Of a stretch of DNA of 64,000 bases, positions 1-10,011 are shown in pieces (the first letter of the stretch is position 1; every line of letters begins with the position of its first letter). The position numbers and the translations under genes were made by a program. This DNA is from Trichlorobacter ammonificans (lineage in GTDB: Bacteria > Desulfobacterota > Desulfuromonadia > Geobacterales > Pseudopelobacteraceae). The DNA lies in contig NZ_OW150024.1 of the NCBI RefSeq assembly GCF_933509905.1, positions 2,158,001-2,222,000 on the forward strand. Reading direction: 5' to 3'. A model generated the notes under the pieces. That model had not been told where the DNA came from, made no database searches, and was given only the letters and a program-made list of their open reading frames with translations.

Positions 1-473
1 CGGGCGAAGCGGACATCCAGGTCGGCCCAGCGCATGGACTTTTTGAACGGAATGGTGGCGATCAGCCGGGGCAGCAGTTCGGCCAGCAGCTCATGGGTGG
101 GGCGGCCGCTCTCCTTTTTGGTGACGGCCAGGTACTCGCCTTTGTCGGTGTCGACCACCTGCAGTTCGGCAACCGTGACCCCCTGGCCCCGGGCAAACCC
201 TTCCGCAGCCTTGGTCGGTTTCCCCTCGGCGTCGAAGGCGGCCTTTTTCGAGGGGCCCATGGCGGTAATCTCGGCATCGGGCTGCAGGGCCGGCAGCCCC
301 TGTACCACCAGGGTCAGCCGGCGCGGGGTGCCCAGCGTCCTGATCCCGCTGAACTCCAGACGGGCCGCAGCCAGTTCTTTGCGGATCATCTCTTCCATGG
401 CCGAGAGCGCCTTGGGGACAAAACCGGCCGGAATCTCCTCCGCGCCGATCTCAAGCAGCAGTTCCCTGGACAT
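1..473 (-). CDS. glyS: Glycyl-tRNA synthetase beta subunit, N-terminal part (cut by window edge)
   Basis: Reading leftward from an ATG at 473, the frame stays open to the window edge, giving about 157 residues that begin MSRELLLEIGAEEIPAGF, the typical GlyS N-terminus. The full subunit is normally near 690 residues, so most of the gene lies outside. The beta subunit carries the tRNA-binding part of the alpha2beta2 glycine-tRNA ligase. It starts only 3 bases after the glyQ stop, so the two subunits are almost certainly translated from one message in the usual glyQ-glyS order. Confidence 0.93.
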   Translation of the reverse strand, partial: MSRELLLEIGAEEIPAGFVPKALSAMEEMIRKELAAARLEFSGIRTLGTPRRLTLVVQGLPALQPDAEITAMGPSKKAAFDAEGKPTKAAEGFARGQGVTVAELQVVDTDKGEYLAVTKKESGRPTHELLAELLPRLIATIPFKKSMRWADLDVRFA

Positions 474-476
474 GCC

Positions 477-1352
477 TTAGTTCCCCCCTTTCAGCAGCGG
501 ATAGCCCAGCCGTTCCCGTTGCTGAACGTAGGCTTCGGCACAGAGCTTCGCCACGTTGCGGACCCGGCCGATGTACGAGGCGCGCTCGGTCACCGAGATG
601 GCGCCGCGGGCATCCAGCAAGTTGAAGGTATGGGAACATTTCATGACAAAATCATAGGCCGGGAATACCAAGCCTTTTTCAGCCAGGCGGATACATTCCT
701 GTTCATAGTTGGTAAACGACTCCAGGAGCAGCGCCACATTGGCCTCTTCGAAGTTGTAGGTGGAAAACTCCACCTCGGTCTGGTGATGGATATCGCCGTA
801 CTTGACCCCCTTCACCCACTCCAGGTCGTAGACGTTGTCCACCCCCTGCAGGTACATGGCGATCCGCTCGCAGCCGTAGGTGATCTCCCCGGCAACCGGC
901 TTGAGGTCGATGCCGCCGGCCTGCTGAAAATAGGTGAACTGCGTGATCTCCATGCCGTCCAGCCAGACCTCCCAGCCCAGCCCCCAGGCCCCCAGGGTGG
1001 GGGATTCCCAGTCATCCTCCACGAAGCGGATATCATGCTGGCTCGGATTGATGCCAAAGGCCCGCAGGCTGTCCAGGTAGAGATCCAGGATATTGGTGGG
1101 GGACGGCTTCATGATCACCTGGAACTGATAGTAGTGCTGCAGCCGGTTGGGATTCTCACCGTAGCGGCCGTCCGTCGGACGCCGGGAGGGCTCCACGTAG
1201 GCGACGTTCCAGGGCTCGGGCCCGAGAACCCGCAAGAAGGTGGCGGGATTGAAGGTACCGGCGCCCTTTTCGGTATCGTAGGGCTGCTGGATCACGCAGC
1301 CCTGCTTGGCCCAGTACCCCTGCAGGGAAAGAATCAGATCCTGAAACGTCAC
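477..1352 (-). CDS. glyQ: Glycyl-tRNA synthetase alpha subunit
   Basis: This is a 291-residue protein, the usual length for GlyQ, beginning [19 protein letters not shown] and containing the family blocks [16 protein letters not shown] and [10 protein letters not shown]. It is the class II catalytic subunit that activates glycine and charges tRNA-Gly together with GlyS. The start codon is GTG at 1352, with a GGAGG sequence about 7 bases upstream. A candidate sigma-70 promoter lies at 1401-1430. glyS follows after 3 bases. Confidence 0.97.
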   Translation of the reverse strand: MTFQDLILSLQGYWAKQGCVIQQPYDTEKGAGTFNPATFLRVLGPEPWNVAYVEPSRRPTDGRYGENPNRLQHYYQFQVIMKPSPTNILDLYLDSLRAFGINPSQHDIRFVEDDWESPTLGAWGLGWEVWLDGMEITQFTYFQQAGGIDLKPVAGEITYGCERIAMYLQGVDNVYDLEWVKGVKYGDIHHQTEVEFSTYNFEEANVALLLESFTNYEQECIRLAEKGLVFPAYDFVMKCSHTFNLLDARGAISVTERASYIGRVRNVAKLCAEAYVQQRERLGYPLLKGGN

Positions 1353-1400
1353 GGCACGACCTCCGGCAGGATGGAGTGAAAAAGAAGATCAAAGGGGCAT

Positions 1401-1430
1401 ACGATAGCAGGCCGCAGCCACAGGGGTCAA
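1401..1430 (-). promoter_or_regulatory. Candidate sigma-70 promoter for glyQS
   Basis: On the minus strand TTGACC and TATCGT are separated by 18 bases, ending about 50 bases before the glyQ start. The match is 5/6 and 4/6 to consensus. The rest of the 405-base gap between glyQ and rho (1353-1757) holds only this element, the candidate rho promoter and a long rho leader; I see no gene in it. Confidence 0.45.
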
Positions 1431-1493
1431 GGGGCAAGAGGACTGCCCCGGTTCTTTTTGAAGGCACGGGCTCCGATTGTTCGTACTTTTCCG

Positions 1494-1521
1494 TTGACAT
1501 TGATCCGCGGTTTGTGATTAT
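1494..1521 (+). promoter_or_regulatory. Candidate sigma-70 promoter for rho
   Basis: A perfect TTGACA is followed after 16 bases by GATTAT (4/6). It would leave a leader of roughly 230 bases before the rho start, which fits the known habit of rho genes of having long leaders used for autoregulation. No strong hairpin was found in the leader. Confidence 0.45.
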
Positions 1522-1757
1522 GCTGAAACGCTGCCTACGCAGCTATTGCCCTCGTTGGCCTTCATACCTGTGTCTGACTCCCATTAGAAAAAACTGCTTA
1601 ATCCAAATTTATAGGCTGTAGATGTGCTGTTTCACATATCCCGCGCAACCAGAGGTATCCTTTCCTGATATCAGTGCCGTCGCAGCCGTCCCCGTCCGCA
1701 CCGGACCGGCTTGAAACCATCCCCGCAACCTAATCCCACCAGCAGGAGAATGTCGTC

Positions 1758-3008
1758 GTGAATTTACAGGAATTGAAAGGCAAGAAGATCAGTGAACTGA
1801 ACACCATTGCTCGTGATCTGAACATCGAGGGTGCATCGGGTCTGCGCAAGCAGGATCTGATCTTTGCCATTCTCAATGCCCAGACGGAACAGAACGGCTC
1901 CATCTACGGCGAGGGTGTCCTGGAAATCCTGCAGGACGGCTTCGGCTTCCTGCGGGCCACCGACTACAACTACCTGCCCGGTCCCGACGACATCTACGTT
2001 TCTCCCAGCCAGATTCGCCGCTTCAACCTGCGCACCGGCGACACCGTGGCCGGCCAGATCCGTCCTCCCAAGGAGGGAGAACGCTACTTTGCCCTGCTGA
2101 AGGTGGAAAGCCTCAACTACGAACCCCCCGAGGCGGCCCGCGACAAGACCCTGTTCGACAACCTGACCCCGCTCTATCCCGAAGAAAAACTGAAGCTGGA
2201 AACAGCACCGGACAACTACGGCATGCGGGTCATGGAGCTGGTTTCCCCCATCGGCAAGGGACAACGGGGCCTGATCGTGGCCCCTCCCCGCACCGGCAAG
2301 ACCATGCTGATCCAGAGCATCGCCAACTCCATCGCCGAAAACCATCCGGAAGTCTACCTGATCGTACTGCTGATCGACGAGCGCCCGGAAGAGGTGACCG
2401 ACATGCAGCGCTCGGTCAAGGGCGAAGTAGTCTCCTCCACCTTTGACGAGCCAGCCACCCGTCACGTCCAAGTGGCGGAAATGGTTATCGAGAAGGCCAA
2501 GCGCCTGGTTGAGCATAAAAAGGATGTGGTCATCCTGCTGGATTCCATCACCCGCCTGGCCCGGGCCTACAACACCGTGCTCCCCCCCTCCGGCAAGATC
2601 CTCACCGGCGGGGTGGACGCCAACGCCCTGCAGAAACCGAAGCGGTTCTTCGGCGCCGCCCGCAACATCGAGGAAGGGGGGTCGCTGACCATCATCGCCA
2701 CTGCCCTGGTGGACACCGGCAGCAAGATGGACGAGGTGATCTTCGAAGAGTTCAAGGGAACCGGCAACATGGAAGTCCATCTTGACCGCCGCCTGGTGGA
2801 AAAGCGGACCTTCCCGGCCATCGACATCAACAAGTCCGGTACCCGCAAGGAAGAACTGCTGATCGAGCGCAGCGCCCTGAACCGGATCTGGATCCTGCGC
2901 AAGGTGTTGCACCCGATGAACGTGGTGGACAGCATGGAGTTCCTGCTGGACAAGCTCTCCGAGACCAAAACCAACCAGGAGTTCCTGGACGCCATGAGCA
3001 AGGGGTAA
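1758..3008 (+). CDS. rho: Transcription termination factor Rho
   Basis: A 416-residue protein of normal Rho length. The N-terminal helical domain ([20 protein letters not shown]) is followed by the cold-shock-like RNA-binding domain ([16 protein letters not shown]) and the RecA-like ATPase with Walker A ([10 protein letters not shown]) and the Q/R-loop region. Rho is the hexameric RNA helicase that ends transcription. The start is GTG at 1758, 9 bases after AGGAG; an ATG at 1750 in another frame stops after three codons and is not used. Confidence 0.98.
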   Translation: MNLQELKGKKISELNTIARDLNIEGASGLRKQDLIFAILNAQTEQNGSIYGEGVLEILQDGFGFLRATDYNYLPGPDDIYVSPSQIRRFNLRTGDTVAGQIRPPKEGERYFALLKVESLNYEPPEAARDKTLFDNLTPLYPEEKLKLETAPDNYGMRVMELVSPIGKGQRGLIVAPPRTGKTMLIQSIANSIAENHPEVYLIVLLIDERPEEVTDMQRSVKGEVVSSTFDEPATRHVQVAEMVIEKAKRLVEHKKDVVILLDSITRLARAYNTVLPPSGKILTGGVDANALQKPKRFFGAARNIEEGGSLTIIATALVDTGSKMDEVIFEEFKGTGNMEVHLDRRLVEKRTFPAIDINKSGTRKEELLIERSALNRIWILRKVLHPMNVVDSMEFLLDKLSETKTNQEFLDAMSKG

Positions 3009-3016
3009 AAAAGCGC

Positions 3017-3046
3017 TTGTCAGGCGACGGCGTAATCCGATACAGT
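3017..3046 (+). promoter_or_regulatory. Candidate promoter for rpmE
   Basis: TTGTCA (5/6) and TACAGT (4/6) are 18 bases apart, starting 9 bases after the rho stop and leaving a leader of about 55 bases before rpmE. It suggests rpmE need not depend on read-through from rho. Confidence 0.4.
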
Positions 3047-3106
3047 AACGGACTGAATACAACACGGCTTTATAAACGAGCTGTCTGAACGAGGAGGTAG
3101 TACCCG

Positions 3107-3307
3107 ATGAAAGAAGGAATCCACCCGGCTTACAATGAAATCACCGTCAAGTGCGCCTGTGGCAACAGCTTTGAAACCCGTTCCACCCGCAAGGAGATTT
3201 TCACCGAAATCTGCTCCGCCTGCCATCCCTTCTTCACCGGCAAGCAGAAACTGGTGGACACCGCCGGCCGCGTCGAGCGGTTCAAGAAGCGTTACGGCAA
3301 GGCTTAG
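3107..3307 (+). CDS. rpmE: 50S ribosomal protein L31, zinc-binding form
   Basis: A 66-residue protein starting [19 protein letters not shown]. Cysteines at 16, 18, 36 and 39 form the CxC...CxxC zinc site of the C+ type of L31, as opposed to the zinc-free paralogue made under zinc starvation. An AGGAGG lies about 10 bases upstream of the ATG. It sits between rho and thyX, an arrangement common in this clade. Confidence 0.97.
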   Translation: MKEGIHPAYNEITVKCACGNSFETRSTRKEIFTEICSACHPFFTGKQKLVDTAGRVERFKKRYGKA

Positions 3308-3328
3308 CACGGTTGTACGGCATGTCCG

Positions 3329-3364
3329 GGGGGATGCATCCTTTGCAGGTGCAGCCCCCTTTTT
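3329..3364 (+). terminator. Intrinsic terminator after rpmE
   Basis: GGGGG-A-TGCA pairs with TGCA-G-CCCCC across an 11-base loop (one A/G mismatch) and is followed at once by five T. It ends 18 bases before the thyX start, so it either ends the rpmE message or acts as a partial terminator in front of thyX and its downstream genes. Confidence 0.75.
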
Positions 3365-3382
3365 GCATCCTGGGGGGTTCCG

Positions 3383-4075
3383 ATGAACATCGAACTGCTG
3401 CAATTCACCCCTGAGCCGGAGCGGACCGTTGCTCTGGCCGCACGGCTCTGCTATTCGCCGTCGGGGATGAACGAGCTGCTGGAGCGGGTCAGCTCCGACG
3501 ACATTACCGCTTTCATCAACAAGATCATGACGATGGGGCACCATTCCGTGCTGGAACATGCGGCCTTCACCTTCGGAATCGAAGGCATTTCGCGGGTCAC
3601 CAGCCACCAGCTGGTGCGTCACCGGCTCGCTTCCTACTCGCAGCAGTCGCAGCGTTACGTGTCTCACGCGGAACGGTTCGACACTGTCATGCCTCCCTCC
3701 ATTGCGGCCGACGGGGAGGCGAAACGAATCTTCGACTTCACCGTAGGAGTGGTGCACCAAGCCTATAAACAGCTCACCGAAATGGGGATCGCCGCGGAGG
3801 ATGCGCGGTATCTGCTGCCCAATGCGACGGAGACCAAGATCATTGTAACCATGAACGCCCGGGAACTGCTGCACTTCTTTGCCTTGCGCTGCTGTGAGCG
3901 GGCGCAATGGGAAATCCGCGCCATGGCGGTCGGCATGCTGAAGCTGGTCAAACAGGTGGCGCCGGTCATTTTCCGGGACGCCGGGCCGGGCTGCCTGGCC
4001 GGTCCCTGCCCCGAAGGTGATTTCTGCTGCGGCCGGACTTCGGACGTACGCAAACAGTTCAGGAGTCTCATTTAA
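3383..4075 (+). CDS. thyX: FAD-dependent thymidylate synthase
   Basis: A 230-residue protein with the ThyX signature RHRLASYSQQSQRY (RHRxxSxxxxSxR), which binds FAD and dUMP. It makes dTMP using methylenetetrahydrofolate and reduced flavin, replacing ThyA. The C-terminal Cys-rich tail (CLAGPCPEGDFCCG) is noticeable. The next gene starts directly after the stop codon with no gap, so the two are likely translationally coupled. Confidence 0.97.
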   Translation: MNIELLQFTPEPERTVALAARLCYSPSGMNELLERVSSDDITAFINKIMTMGHHSVLEHAAFTFGIEGISRVTSHQLVRHRLASYSQQSQRYVSHAERFDTVMPPSIAADGEAKRIFDFTVGVVHQAYKQLTEMGIAAEDARYLLPNATETKIIVTMNARELLHFFALRCCERAQWEIRAMAVGMLKLVKQVAPVIFRDAGPGCLAGPCPEGDFCCGRTSDVRKQFRSLI

Positions 4076-4993
4076 ATGGAAAAAATCAACATCGGCGGCC
4101 AGGCGGTCCTGGAAGGGGTCATGATGCGCGCTCCCCGGGCCATGGCCATTGCCGTCCGTCGCCCCAGCGGCGAGATCGTGATCAAGCGGGAAGCGATGCC
4201 CCCGCTGTCCGAGCGCTATCCGATCGTTAAACTGCCGATTTTGCGCGGCGCCGTGGCGTTGTTCACCTCCCTGGTGCTGGGAATCAAGGCCCTGAACTTC
4301 TCGGCCAACGAAGCGATCGTCGAGGAAGAGAACGGTGAAGAGAAGAAGGAAGAACTTTCTTCCTGGGCCTTGGCCGGCACCATGGCAACCGCCTTCGGGT
4401 TCGGCATCGGGCTCTTCTTCTTTCTTCCCCTCTACCTGACCAAACTGCTGGTACCGGTGATCGGGGACAACAACATCGTTTTCAATCTGGTGGACGGCGT
4501 CATCCGGGTGGTGGTTTTTCTACTCTACATCTGGTCAATCTCCCGGATGAAGGATATCCGGCGGGTGTTTCAGTACCACGGTGCCGAGCACAAGACCATC
4601 TTCGCCTTTGAAAACGGCGCCGACCTGACCCTGGAGAGCGTCAAACGCTTCAGCCGACTGCACCCCCGCTGTGGCACCAGCTTCCTGCTGATCGTCATGC
4701 TGGTCAGTATCGCGGTCTTTTCCCTGATTCCCAAGGCTTGGCCCTTTGTCGCCAAGGCGTTGTCGCGCATCGTGCTGCTGCCACTGATCGCCGGCATCTC
4801 CTACGAATTTCTCAAATGGAGCGCCAGAAACGATCGGCACCCCCTGGTACGGATGGTCATCGCGCCGGGGCTGGCCCTGCAGCGGATGACCACCCGGGAA
4901 CCGGACGACGACCAGATCGAGGTGGCGATCCGCTCCGTCAAGGAAGCCCTGGACGAGAACAATGGTTACAGCGACGACCGGATCGTGGTCTGA
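4076..4993 (+). CDS. DUF1385 (YqhQ-like) membrane protein
   Basis: A 305-residue protein beginning MEKINIGGQAVLEGVMMR, the conserved N-terminus of the DUF1385 family, with the later block HPRCGTSFLLIVMLVSI. Several hydrophobic segments (about residues 100-125, 135-155, 205-225 and 230-250) make it an inner-membrane protein. The biochemical role of the family is not established; genes of this family are often found beside rpmE and prfA, as here. It is 15 bases upstream of prfA. Confidence 0.85.
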   Translation: MEKINIGGQAVLEGVMMRAPRAMAIAVRRPSGEIVIKREAMPPLSERYPIVKLPILRGAVALFTSLVLGIKALNFSANEAIVEEENGEEKKEELSSWALAGTMATAFGFGIGLFFFLPLYLTKLLVPVIGDNNIVFNLVDGVIRVVVFLLYIWSISRMKDIRRVFQYHGAEHKTIFAFENGADLTLESVKRFSRLHPRCGTSFLLIVMLVSIAVFSLIPKAWPFVAKALSRIVLLPLIAGISYEFLKWSARNDRHPLVRMVIAPGLALQRMTTREPDDDQIEVAIRSVKEALDENNGYSDDRIVV

Positions 4994-5008
4994 GAAGGAT
5001 ATCTACCC

Positions 5009-6079
5009 ATGTTTGACAAGATCGAGGAGTTTGAAGTCAGGTTCCAGGAACTGGAATCGTTGCTGTCCGACCCGGCGGTGATCGCCAATCAGCCGGAGTT
5101 CCGCAAGCTCTCCCGGGAGCATGCCGACCTGGCCCCCCTGATCGAGGCCTACCGGCGTTACAAGAAGGTACTGGCGGAGCAGGAAGAAAACCGTGAGCTG
5201 CTGGCCGATCCGGACATGAGGGAGATGGCGGAGGAAGAGCTGGAGCGGCTCGCCGCCGAGCGGGACCAGCTTGAGGCCGACATCAAGCTGCTGCTTTTGC
5301 CCAGAGATCCCAACGACAGCAAAAACGTGGTGCTGGAGATCCGCGCCGGCACCGGCGGCGACGAGTCGGCCCTGTTTGCCGGCGACCTGTTCCGGATGTA
5401 CTCACGCTTTGCCGAGAAGAACCGCTGGAAGGTGGATATGCTCTCCTGTTCCGAGTCGGAGCGGGGCGGTTTCAAGGAGGTCATCGCCGCCATCGAGGGG
5501 CAGGATGTCTACGCCAAGCTGAAGTACGAATCCGGCACCCACCGGGTGCAGCGGGTCCCGGAAACCGAGGCCCAGGGACGGATTCACACCTCCGCCTGCA
5601 CCGTGGCCATCATGGCGGAAGCCGAAGATATCGACATCGAGATCAATCCGGCCGACCTGAAAATCGATGTCTACCGTTCTTCCGGCGCCGGCGGCCAGCA
5701 TGTCAACACCACCGACTCGGCGGTACGGATCACCCACCTCCCCACCGGCACCGTGGTGGCCTGCCAGGAAGAACGCAGCCAGATCAAGAACCGGGCCAAG
5801 GCGATGAAGGTGCTGAAAACCCGCATCCTTGACACCATTCTGCAGGAACAGAACAGCAAGATGGCAGCCGACCGCAAGCAGCAGGTGGGCAGCGGCGACC
5901 GCTCCGAGCGGATTCGCACCTACAACTTCCCCCAGGGACGCATGACCGACCACCGCATCGGCCTGACCCTCTACCGCCTTGATTCAATCATGGCCGGGGA
6001 TATCGAGGAGATCACCGATGCACTGCGCACCCACTACCAGATGGAAGCGCTGAAGGCCCAGGCAGAAGGCACGGTGTAG
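5009..6079 (+). CDS. prfA: Peptide chain release factor 1
   Basis: A 356-residue RF1. The GGQ catalytic loop is in [14 protein letters not shown], and the stop-codon recognition region reads [14 protein letters not shown], so the PxT tripeptide is PET. It ends translation at UAA and UAG. RF1 rather than RF2 is supported by the PxT motif in place of SPF. The N-terminal third is the usual coiled region. prmC, whose product methylates the GGQ glutamine, follows about 50 bases later. Confidence 0.97.
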   Translation: MFDKIEEFEVRFQELESLLSDPAVIANQPEFRKLSREHADLAPLIEAYRRYKKVLAEQEENRELLADPDMREMAEEELERLAAERDQLEADIKLLLLPRDPNDSKNVVLEIRAGTGGDESALFAGDLFRMYSRFAEKNRWKVDMLSCSESERGGFKEVIAAIEGQDVYAKLKYESGTHRVQRVPETEAQGRIHTSACTVAIMAEAEDIDIEINPADLKIDVYRSSGAGGQHVNTTDSAVRITHLPTGTVVACQEERSQIKNRAKAMKVLKTRILDTILQEQNSKMAADRKQQVGSGDRSERIRTYNFPQGRMTDHRIGLTLYRLDSIMAGDIEEITDALRTHYQMEALKAQAEGTV

Positions 6080-6128
6080 CCCGGGGTGAAGTGACCGCCC
6101 AACCAACGACGTGGTACCCATCATCCCC

Positions 6129-6989
6129 ATGCCCGACACACCCGACATCTGGACCACCCTGAAGGTCCTCACCTGGACCACCGGCTACCTCACGGAAAAG
6201 GGTGTTGAAAATGCCCGGCGGGAGGCGGAGTGGCTGCTCTGCGCCGCCACCGGTCTGGACCGGGTGGGGCTCTACCTCAACTTCGACAAGCCGCTGAGCG
6301 GTGACGAACTGGCTACGGCCCGTGCCCTGGTTTCCCGCCGGGGACGGCGGGAGCCGCTTCAGCATATCCTGGGCACCCAGGAGTTCGACGGTCTCTCCTT
6401 TGCCGTCACCCCCGACGTCCTGATCCCCCGCCACGACACCGAAACCCTGGTTGAGCAGGTACTCCTTCGCGTCCCCGGCGCCCGGTCCATCCTGGATATC
6501 GGCACCGGCTCCGGCTGCATCGCCGTCTCCCTGGCCAAGCGGTTGCCGGAAGCTGCCGTAACGGCGGTGGACATCTCCCCGGACGCCCTGGCCGTGGCCC
6601 GGCATAACGCCGCACAGCACGGCACTGCCGTGGAGTTCCTGCAGGGCTCCCTTTTCCAGCCGGTTGCGGGCCGCAGCTTCGACCTGATCGTGAGTAACCC
6701 CCCCTACATCCCCAGCACCGACCTGGAAGGGCTTCAGCCCGAGGTACGGAATTTCGAGCCCCGCCTGGCCCTGGACGGCGGACCGGACGGCCTTGACGCC
6801 TACCGACAGATCGTCGCCGACGCGCCGCAGCACCTTACCCGCGGCGGCTGGCTACTGCTGGAGGTGGGGGCCGGTCAGGCGACGGATGTTACCGTGCTGC
6901 TGGCGGAATCCGGTTTTGCTGCTACTATTGTCGCAACGGACCCGGCAGGGATCGAGCGGGTCGTGGGAGGACGTCATGGATCGGACTGA
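6129..6989 (+). CDS. prmC: Release factor glutamine methyltransferase
   Basis: About 286 residues with the SAM-binding motif DIGTGSGCIAVSLAKRLP and the catalytic NPPY motif (SNPPYIPSTDLEGL). It methylates the GGQ glutamine of RF1 and RF2. I prefer the ATG at 6129 (MPDTPDIWTTLK), though an in-frame GTG at 6111 would add six residues; neither has a clear ribosome site. Its last 14 bases overlap the next gene. Confidence 0.93.
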   Translation: MPDTPDIWTTLKVLTWTTGYLTEKGVENARREAEWLLCAATGLDRVGLYLNFDKPLSGDELATARALVSRRGRREPLQHILGTQEFDGLSFAVTPDVLIPRHDTETLVEQVLLRVPGARSILDIGTGSGCIAVSLAKRLPEAAVTAVDISPDALAVARHNAAQHGTAVEFLQGSLFQPVAGRSFDLIVSNPPYIPSTDLEGLQPEVRNFEPRLALDGGPDGLDAYRQIVADAPQHLTRGGWLLLEVGAGQATDVTVLLAESGFAATIVATDPAGIERVVGGRHGSD

Positions 6990-7527
6990 GGCGTTGCGGG
7001 TCTTTGAAGAGGCCGACTGCCTGGCCGACCGGCAAGCGGTCGGGGAAGCCATCGGCCGGATGGCGGAAGGGATCACGGCACGGATCGGCAAGCTCAACCC
7101 GGTCATCTTCTGCGTCATGAACGGCGGTCTGATCGTAACCGGTCAACTGCTCCCCCTGCTCCCTTTTCCCCTGGAGACCGGCTACCTGCACGCCACCCGC
7201 TACGGCCGGGAGCTGACCGGCGGCGACTTGGAGTGGCTGGTGCCGCCCCGTCTCGACCTCGTTGGCCGGACCGTGCTGCTGGTTGACGATATCCTCGACG
7301 AAGGGGTAACCCTGAAAGCACTGACTGACGAATGTCTGAACCGCGGCGCCCGCGAGGTGCTGACCGCGGTGCTGGTCGAAAAGCAGCACGACCGCAAGAT
7401 CGTACCGGGCTACCGGGCTGATTTCGCCGGCCTGGCGATACCGGATCGCTTTGTCTTCGGTTACGGCCTGGATTACGATGGGATCTGGCGGAATGCGCCG
7501 GGTATCTACGCGGTCAAGGGGCTATAG
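6976..7527 (+). CDS. Hypoxanthine-guanine phosphoribosyltransferase-like protein
   Basis: 183 residues starting MDRTEALRVFEEADCLADR. The PRPP-binding motif VLLVDDILDEGVTL and the N-terminal MNGGLIVTGQLLP block place it in the purine phosphoribosyltransferase family that salvages hypoxanthine and guanine. The C-terminal FGYGLDYDGIWRN block is typical of the Hpt group. The start inside prmC (14-base overlap) is supported by GGGAGGACGTC just upstream. The 290 bases after it hold only one hairpin (7749-7780). Confidence 0.85.
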   Translation: MDRTEALRVFEEADCLADRQAVGEAIGRMAEGITARIGKLNPVIFCVMNGGLIVTGQLLPLLPFPLETGYLHATRYGRELTGGDLEWLVPPRLDLVGRTVLLVDDILDEGVTLKALTDECLNRGAREVLTAVLVEKQHDRKIVPGYRADFAGLAIPDRFVFGYGLDYDGIWRNAPGIYAVKGL

Positions 7528-7748
7528 GGCGTATTCCTGTCCGGCGGTGCCCCATGAACTGCTTTTCGAGCTGGAGCGTCACACCACCCGCTCTTGCCGG
7601 GAAGTCCTGGCCAGCCTGATCTGCCCCCTGACGGCCCCCATCGCCGTTAACATGTCCCCGACAAGTGGTACTGGCACTGTTCCCGCCCCTGTTCTTCGTA
7701 GTGTTTCCGCACGGCTGATACCCGCCCAGCGCCACATCCGGAAACACG

Positions 7749-7780
7749 GACGGGGTGACGGCATCAGCCGCAACCCCGTC
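7749..7780 (-). terminator. Hairpin downstream of the chemoreceptor gene, possible terminator
   Basis: GACGGGGT pairs with ACCCCGTC, with an inner GGC/GCC pairing around an ATCA loop. It lies 38 bases past the stop of the minus-strand chemoreceptor gene; on that strand it is followed by a weakly T-rich GTGTTTCC. The T tract is poor, so termination is only suggested. Confidence 0.4.
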
Positions 7781-7817
7781 TGCATGGACATAGAGTACTG
7801 TGTTCAGAATGGGTACG

Positions 7818-9803
7818 TTACAACTTGAACCTGCCCACCAGCGCCTCCAGATCCTTGGCAAGCCTGGCCAGGGAGGCGGCCGCTTCGGCGGTTTCATGGG
7901 CACCGTTGGCGGTTTCGTGGACAACGTCGGTGATCTGGTGAATGTTGGTGGAAATTTCGCCGGTGACCGCGGTCTGCTCCTCGGCGGCGGTGGCGATCTG
8001 GTGCACCTGCATGGTCACCTCGTTGATCCCTTCCAGAATCTGCTGCAGTGCTTCACCGGAACGGCGGGAGCTGTCCATCCCCTTTTCCACCTCCCGCACC
8101 CCCTGTTCCATGGAGGAAACAGCGCCGGCGGTCTCCTGCTGGATCGCCTTGATCATCTCGCCGATCTCCCGGGTAGCCCGCGTGGTCCGCTCCGCCAGGG
8201 CCCGCACTTCATCGGCCACCACCGCAAAGCCCCGTCCCTGCTCACCGGCCCGGGCCGCTTCAATGGCGGCGTTCAAAGCCAGCAGGTTGGTCTGGTCGGC
8301 AATCTCCTCGATGGTGCCGACAATGGCGCCAATCTGGTCGGAACGGGCACCCAGCGCCTCAACCGTATGGGCCGACTCCCGCACCCGGTCCGCAATCAGT
8401 TGCATACCGGCAATGGTTTCCTGTACCACGACGGCACCGTTATGGGCGTTGTGGGACGCTTGGTTGGCAACGTCGGAGGCCATGGAGCAGTTGCGGGAAA
8501 TGTCATTGGAGGTGGCGGACATCTCTTCGCTGGCGGTAGCCACCGTGGCTGACTGGGAGGCCACTTCCTCGGCGGCGGTGGCAATCTGGACGGCAGTACC
8601 CTGCAACTGGTTGGAGGCGGTGGCCACCTGGACCGTGGTGCTGGAGGCCCGGGAAATGATGGAGTGGATGTTGTCCACAAACCGGTTGAACCAGCGGCTC
8701 ACCTCGCCAAACTCATCGGTGCGGTCCGCCTCCAGACGACAGGTCAGGTCCCCTTCCCCCTGAGCAATATCCTGCAGCATCTCCACCAGGCGGTTCAGCG
8801 GCGTGGTGATGCTGCGCACGATCACAAACGTGAAGACCAGCGTCAGGGCACCCATTGCCAGGGAAAAGCACGCACTCAGAATCAGGGCGAGCCGGGCCTG
8901 GGCGGCAAGCTCTCCGGCCCGGGCCATGATCTCCCTGGCCAGGGCATCCTCAATCTCCTTCACTTGGTCAATCTTGGCGGTGATGGCGGTGAACCAGGTC
9001 TCGGGAGCCATGCCAAAGCCTCCGGCCATCCCCCGGCCGATGACGGCCGCGCTCAACTCCTCGACCTTCTTGAATTGCGGAGAGCCGGCCTTGGCATCGT
9101 AGGCTGTCACCGCAGCATCGGAACCGAACTTTTTGAACCCTTCCAGAAAACTCTTCTGCGCAGAAAGAATGGCGAAGGTGCGCTGGTAGGTTTCATCGCT
9201 GAAACGGTCCGCCGCAATCACGGCATTCAGTGTTGCCCGCTCCTTGCCCATCTCCTCCTTCACCTTGGACAGGGCAAAGTAAGAGATGGCGGCCCGCATC
9301 AGTTCGGGCTCCCTGCTGTTACGTCCCACCGCGGCAACCACATCCAGGTAGGAATAGTTAATGGCAGTGTAAAAGGCGAAGGAATCCTTGCCGTCAATAT
9401 TCAGTGCGTCCACCCTGCTGCGAATGTCGGCCAGCTTTTCCTGGTGCTTCGCGGCGGCATCAAGTGATGCCTTCACAACCCGGGCAGTATCGGGATGGGC
9501 CAGCAGAACCTCGGCCAGTTGCCGGAACTGGTCATCAGACAGCTTGCGCTGGCGTTGCAAATCCTCCCTGAACCGCGCTCCTTTCGCGTTGATGTAACCG
9601 GAGGAAAGGCCTCGCTCCTTCTGCAGTTCGTGGACCAGCGCCCCCACCTTCACGGAAAGGGCCACCAACCGCTCGGTCTGCCGCAGGTTCGTCAGGGTCC
9701 GGTACTTATCCAGCACCTCCCGGCCGGAAAAAAAGACCAGCCCCAGGATGGGCAGCAGGAGCAGCAGGAGCAGTTTGGTTCGGATCGTCAGATTTTTCAG
9801 CAT
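7818..9803 (-). CDS. Methyl-accepting chemotaxis protein with NIT (nitrate/nitrite sensing) domain
   Basis: 661 residues from the ATG at 9803, chosen because GGAGGT lies about 10 bases upstream; the frame is open further but without support. Order: TM1 (about residues 10-27), a periplasmic helical domain with [14 protein letters not shown], the hallmark of the NIT domain, TM2 (about 305-330), HAMP ([15 protein letters not shown]), and a methyl-accepting signalling domain with the hairpin tip around [22 protein letters not shown] domains are proposed nitrate/nitrite sensors, so this receptor probably steers the cell toward nitrate, in keeping with the nap/nitrite reductase genes 3 kb away. A candidate FNR-like site lies upstream. 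Confidence 0.92.
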   Translation of the reverse strand: MLKNLTIRTKLLLLLLLPILGLVFFSGREVLDKYRTLTNLRQTERLVALSVKVGALVHELQKERGLSSGYINAKGARFREDLQRQRKLSDDQFRQLAEVLLAHPDTARVVKASLDAAAKHQEKLADIRSRVDALNIDGKDSFAFYTAINYSYLDVVAAVGRNSREPELMRAAISYFALSKVKEEMGKERATLNAVIAADRFSDETYQRTFAILSAQKSFLEGFKKFGSDAAVTAYDAKAGSPQFKKVEELSAAVIGRGMAGGFGMAPETWFTAITAKIDQVKEIEDALAREIMARAGELAAQARLALILSACFSLAMGALTLVFTFVIVRSITTPLNRLVEMLQDIAQGEGDLTCRLEADRTDEFGEVSRWFNRFVDNIHSIISRASSTTVQVATASNQLQGTAVQIATAAEEVASQSATVATASEEMSATSNDISRNCSMASDVANQASHNAHNGAVVVQETIAGMQLIADRVRESAHTVEALGARSDQIGAIVGTIEEIADQTNLLALNAAIEAARAGEQGRGFAVVADEVRALAERTTRATREIGEMIKAIQQETAGAVSSMEQGVREVEKGMDSSRRSGEALQQILEGINEVTMQVHQIATAAEEQTAVTGEISTNIHQITDVVHETANGAHETAEAAASLARLAKDLEALVGRFKL

Positions 9804-9900
9804 GTGAACACGACCTCCGCAGGAAATGGGACTATTTATATCGTAATGCTGCGCTTTCGGAAAAACAGATTGCAGCAACCGGCATTAAAAATCTGTTTTT

Positions 9901-9914
9901 TTGATCAAAGTCAA
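9901..9914. promoter_or_regulatory. FNR/CRP-family-like binding site upstream of the NIT chemoreceptor
   Basis: TTGAT-CAAA-GTCAA matches 9 of 10 consensus positions of the FNR box TTGAT-N4-ATCAA. It lies about 100 bases upstream of the chemoreceptor start and, if the TATAAA at 9835-9840 (minus strand) is the -10, is centred near -80, within the range of class I activator sites. Which regulator binds is not shown by the sequence. Confidence 0.45.
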
Positions 9915-10011
9915 AAAACCATCCGTCTTCTTTCCCCCCACAAAACAGGGGACACATTCCATGACTTCATGTGTCCCCTGCGTCACCACCTCGCCCAAGC
10001 AATTTTTCCGC

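Noticed and set aside
93-1379. 428-residue plus-strand open frame opposite glyS/glyQ
   Set aside because: It lies wholly antisense to two well-recognised synthetase genes, and its Gly/His/Leu-rich sequence is a reading-frame shadow typical of GC-rich DNA.
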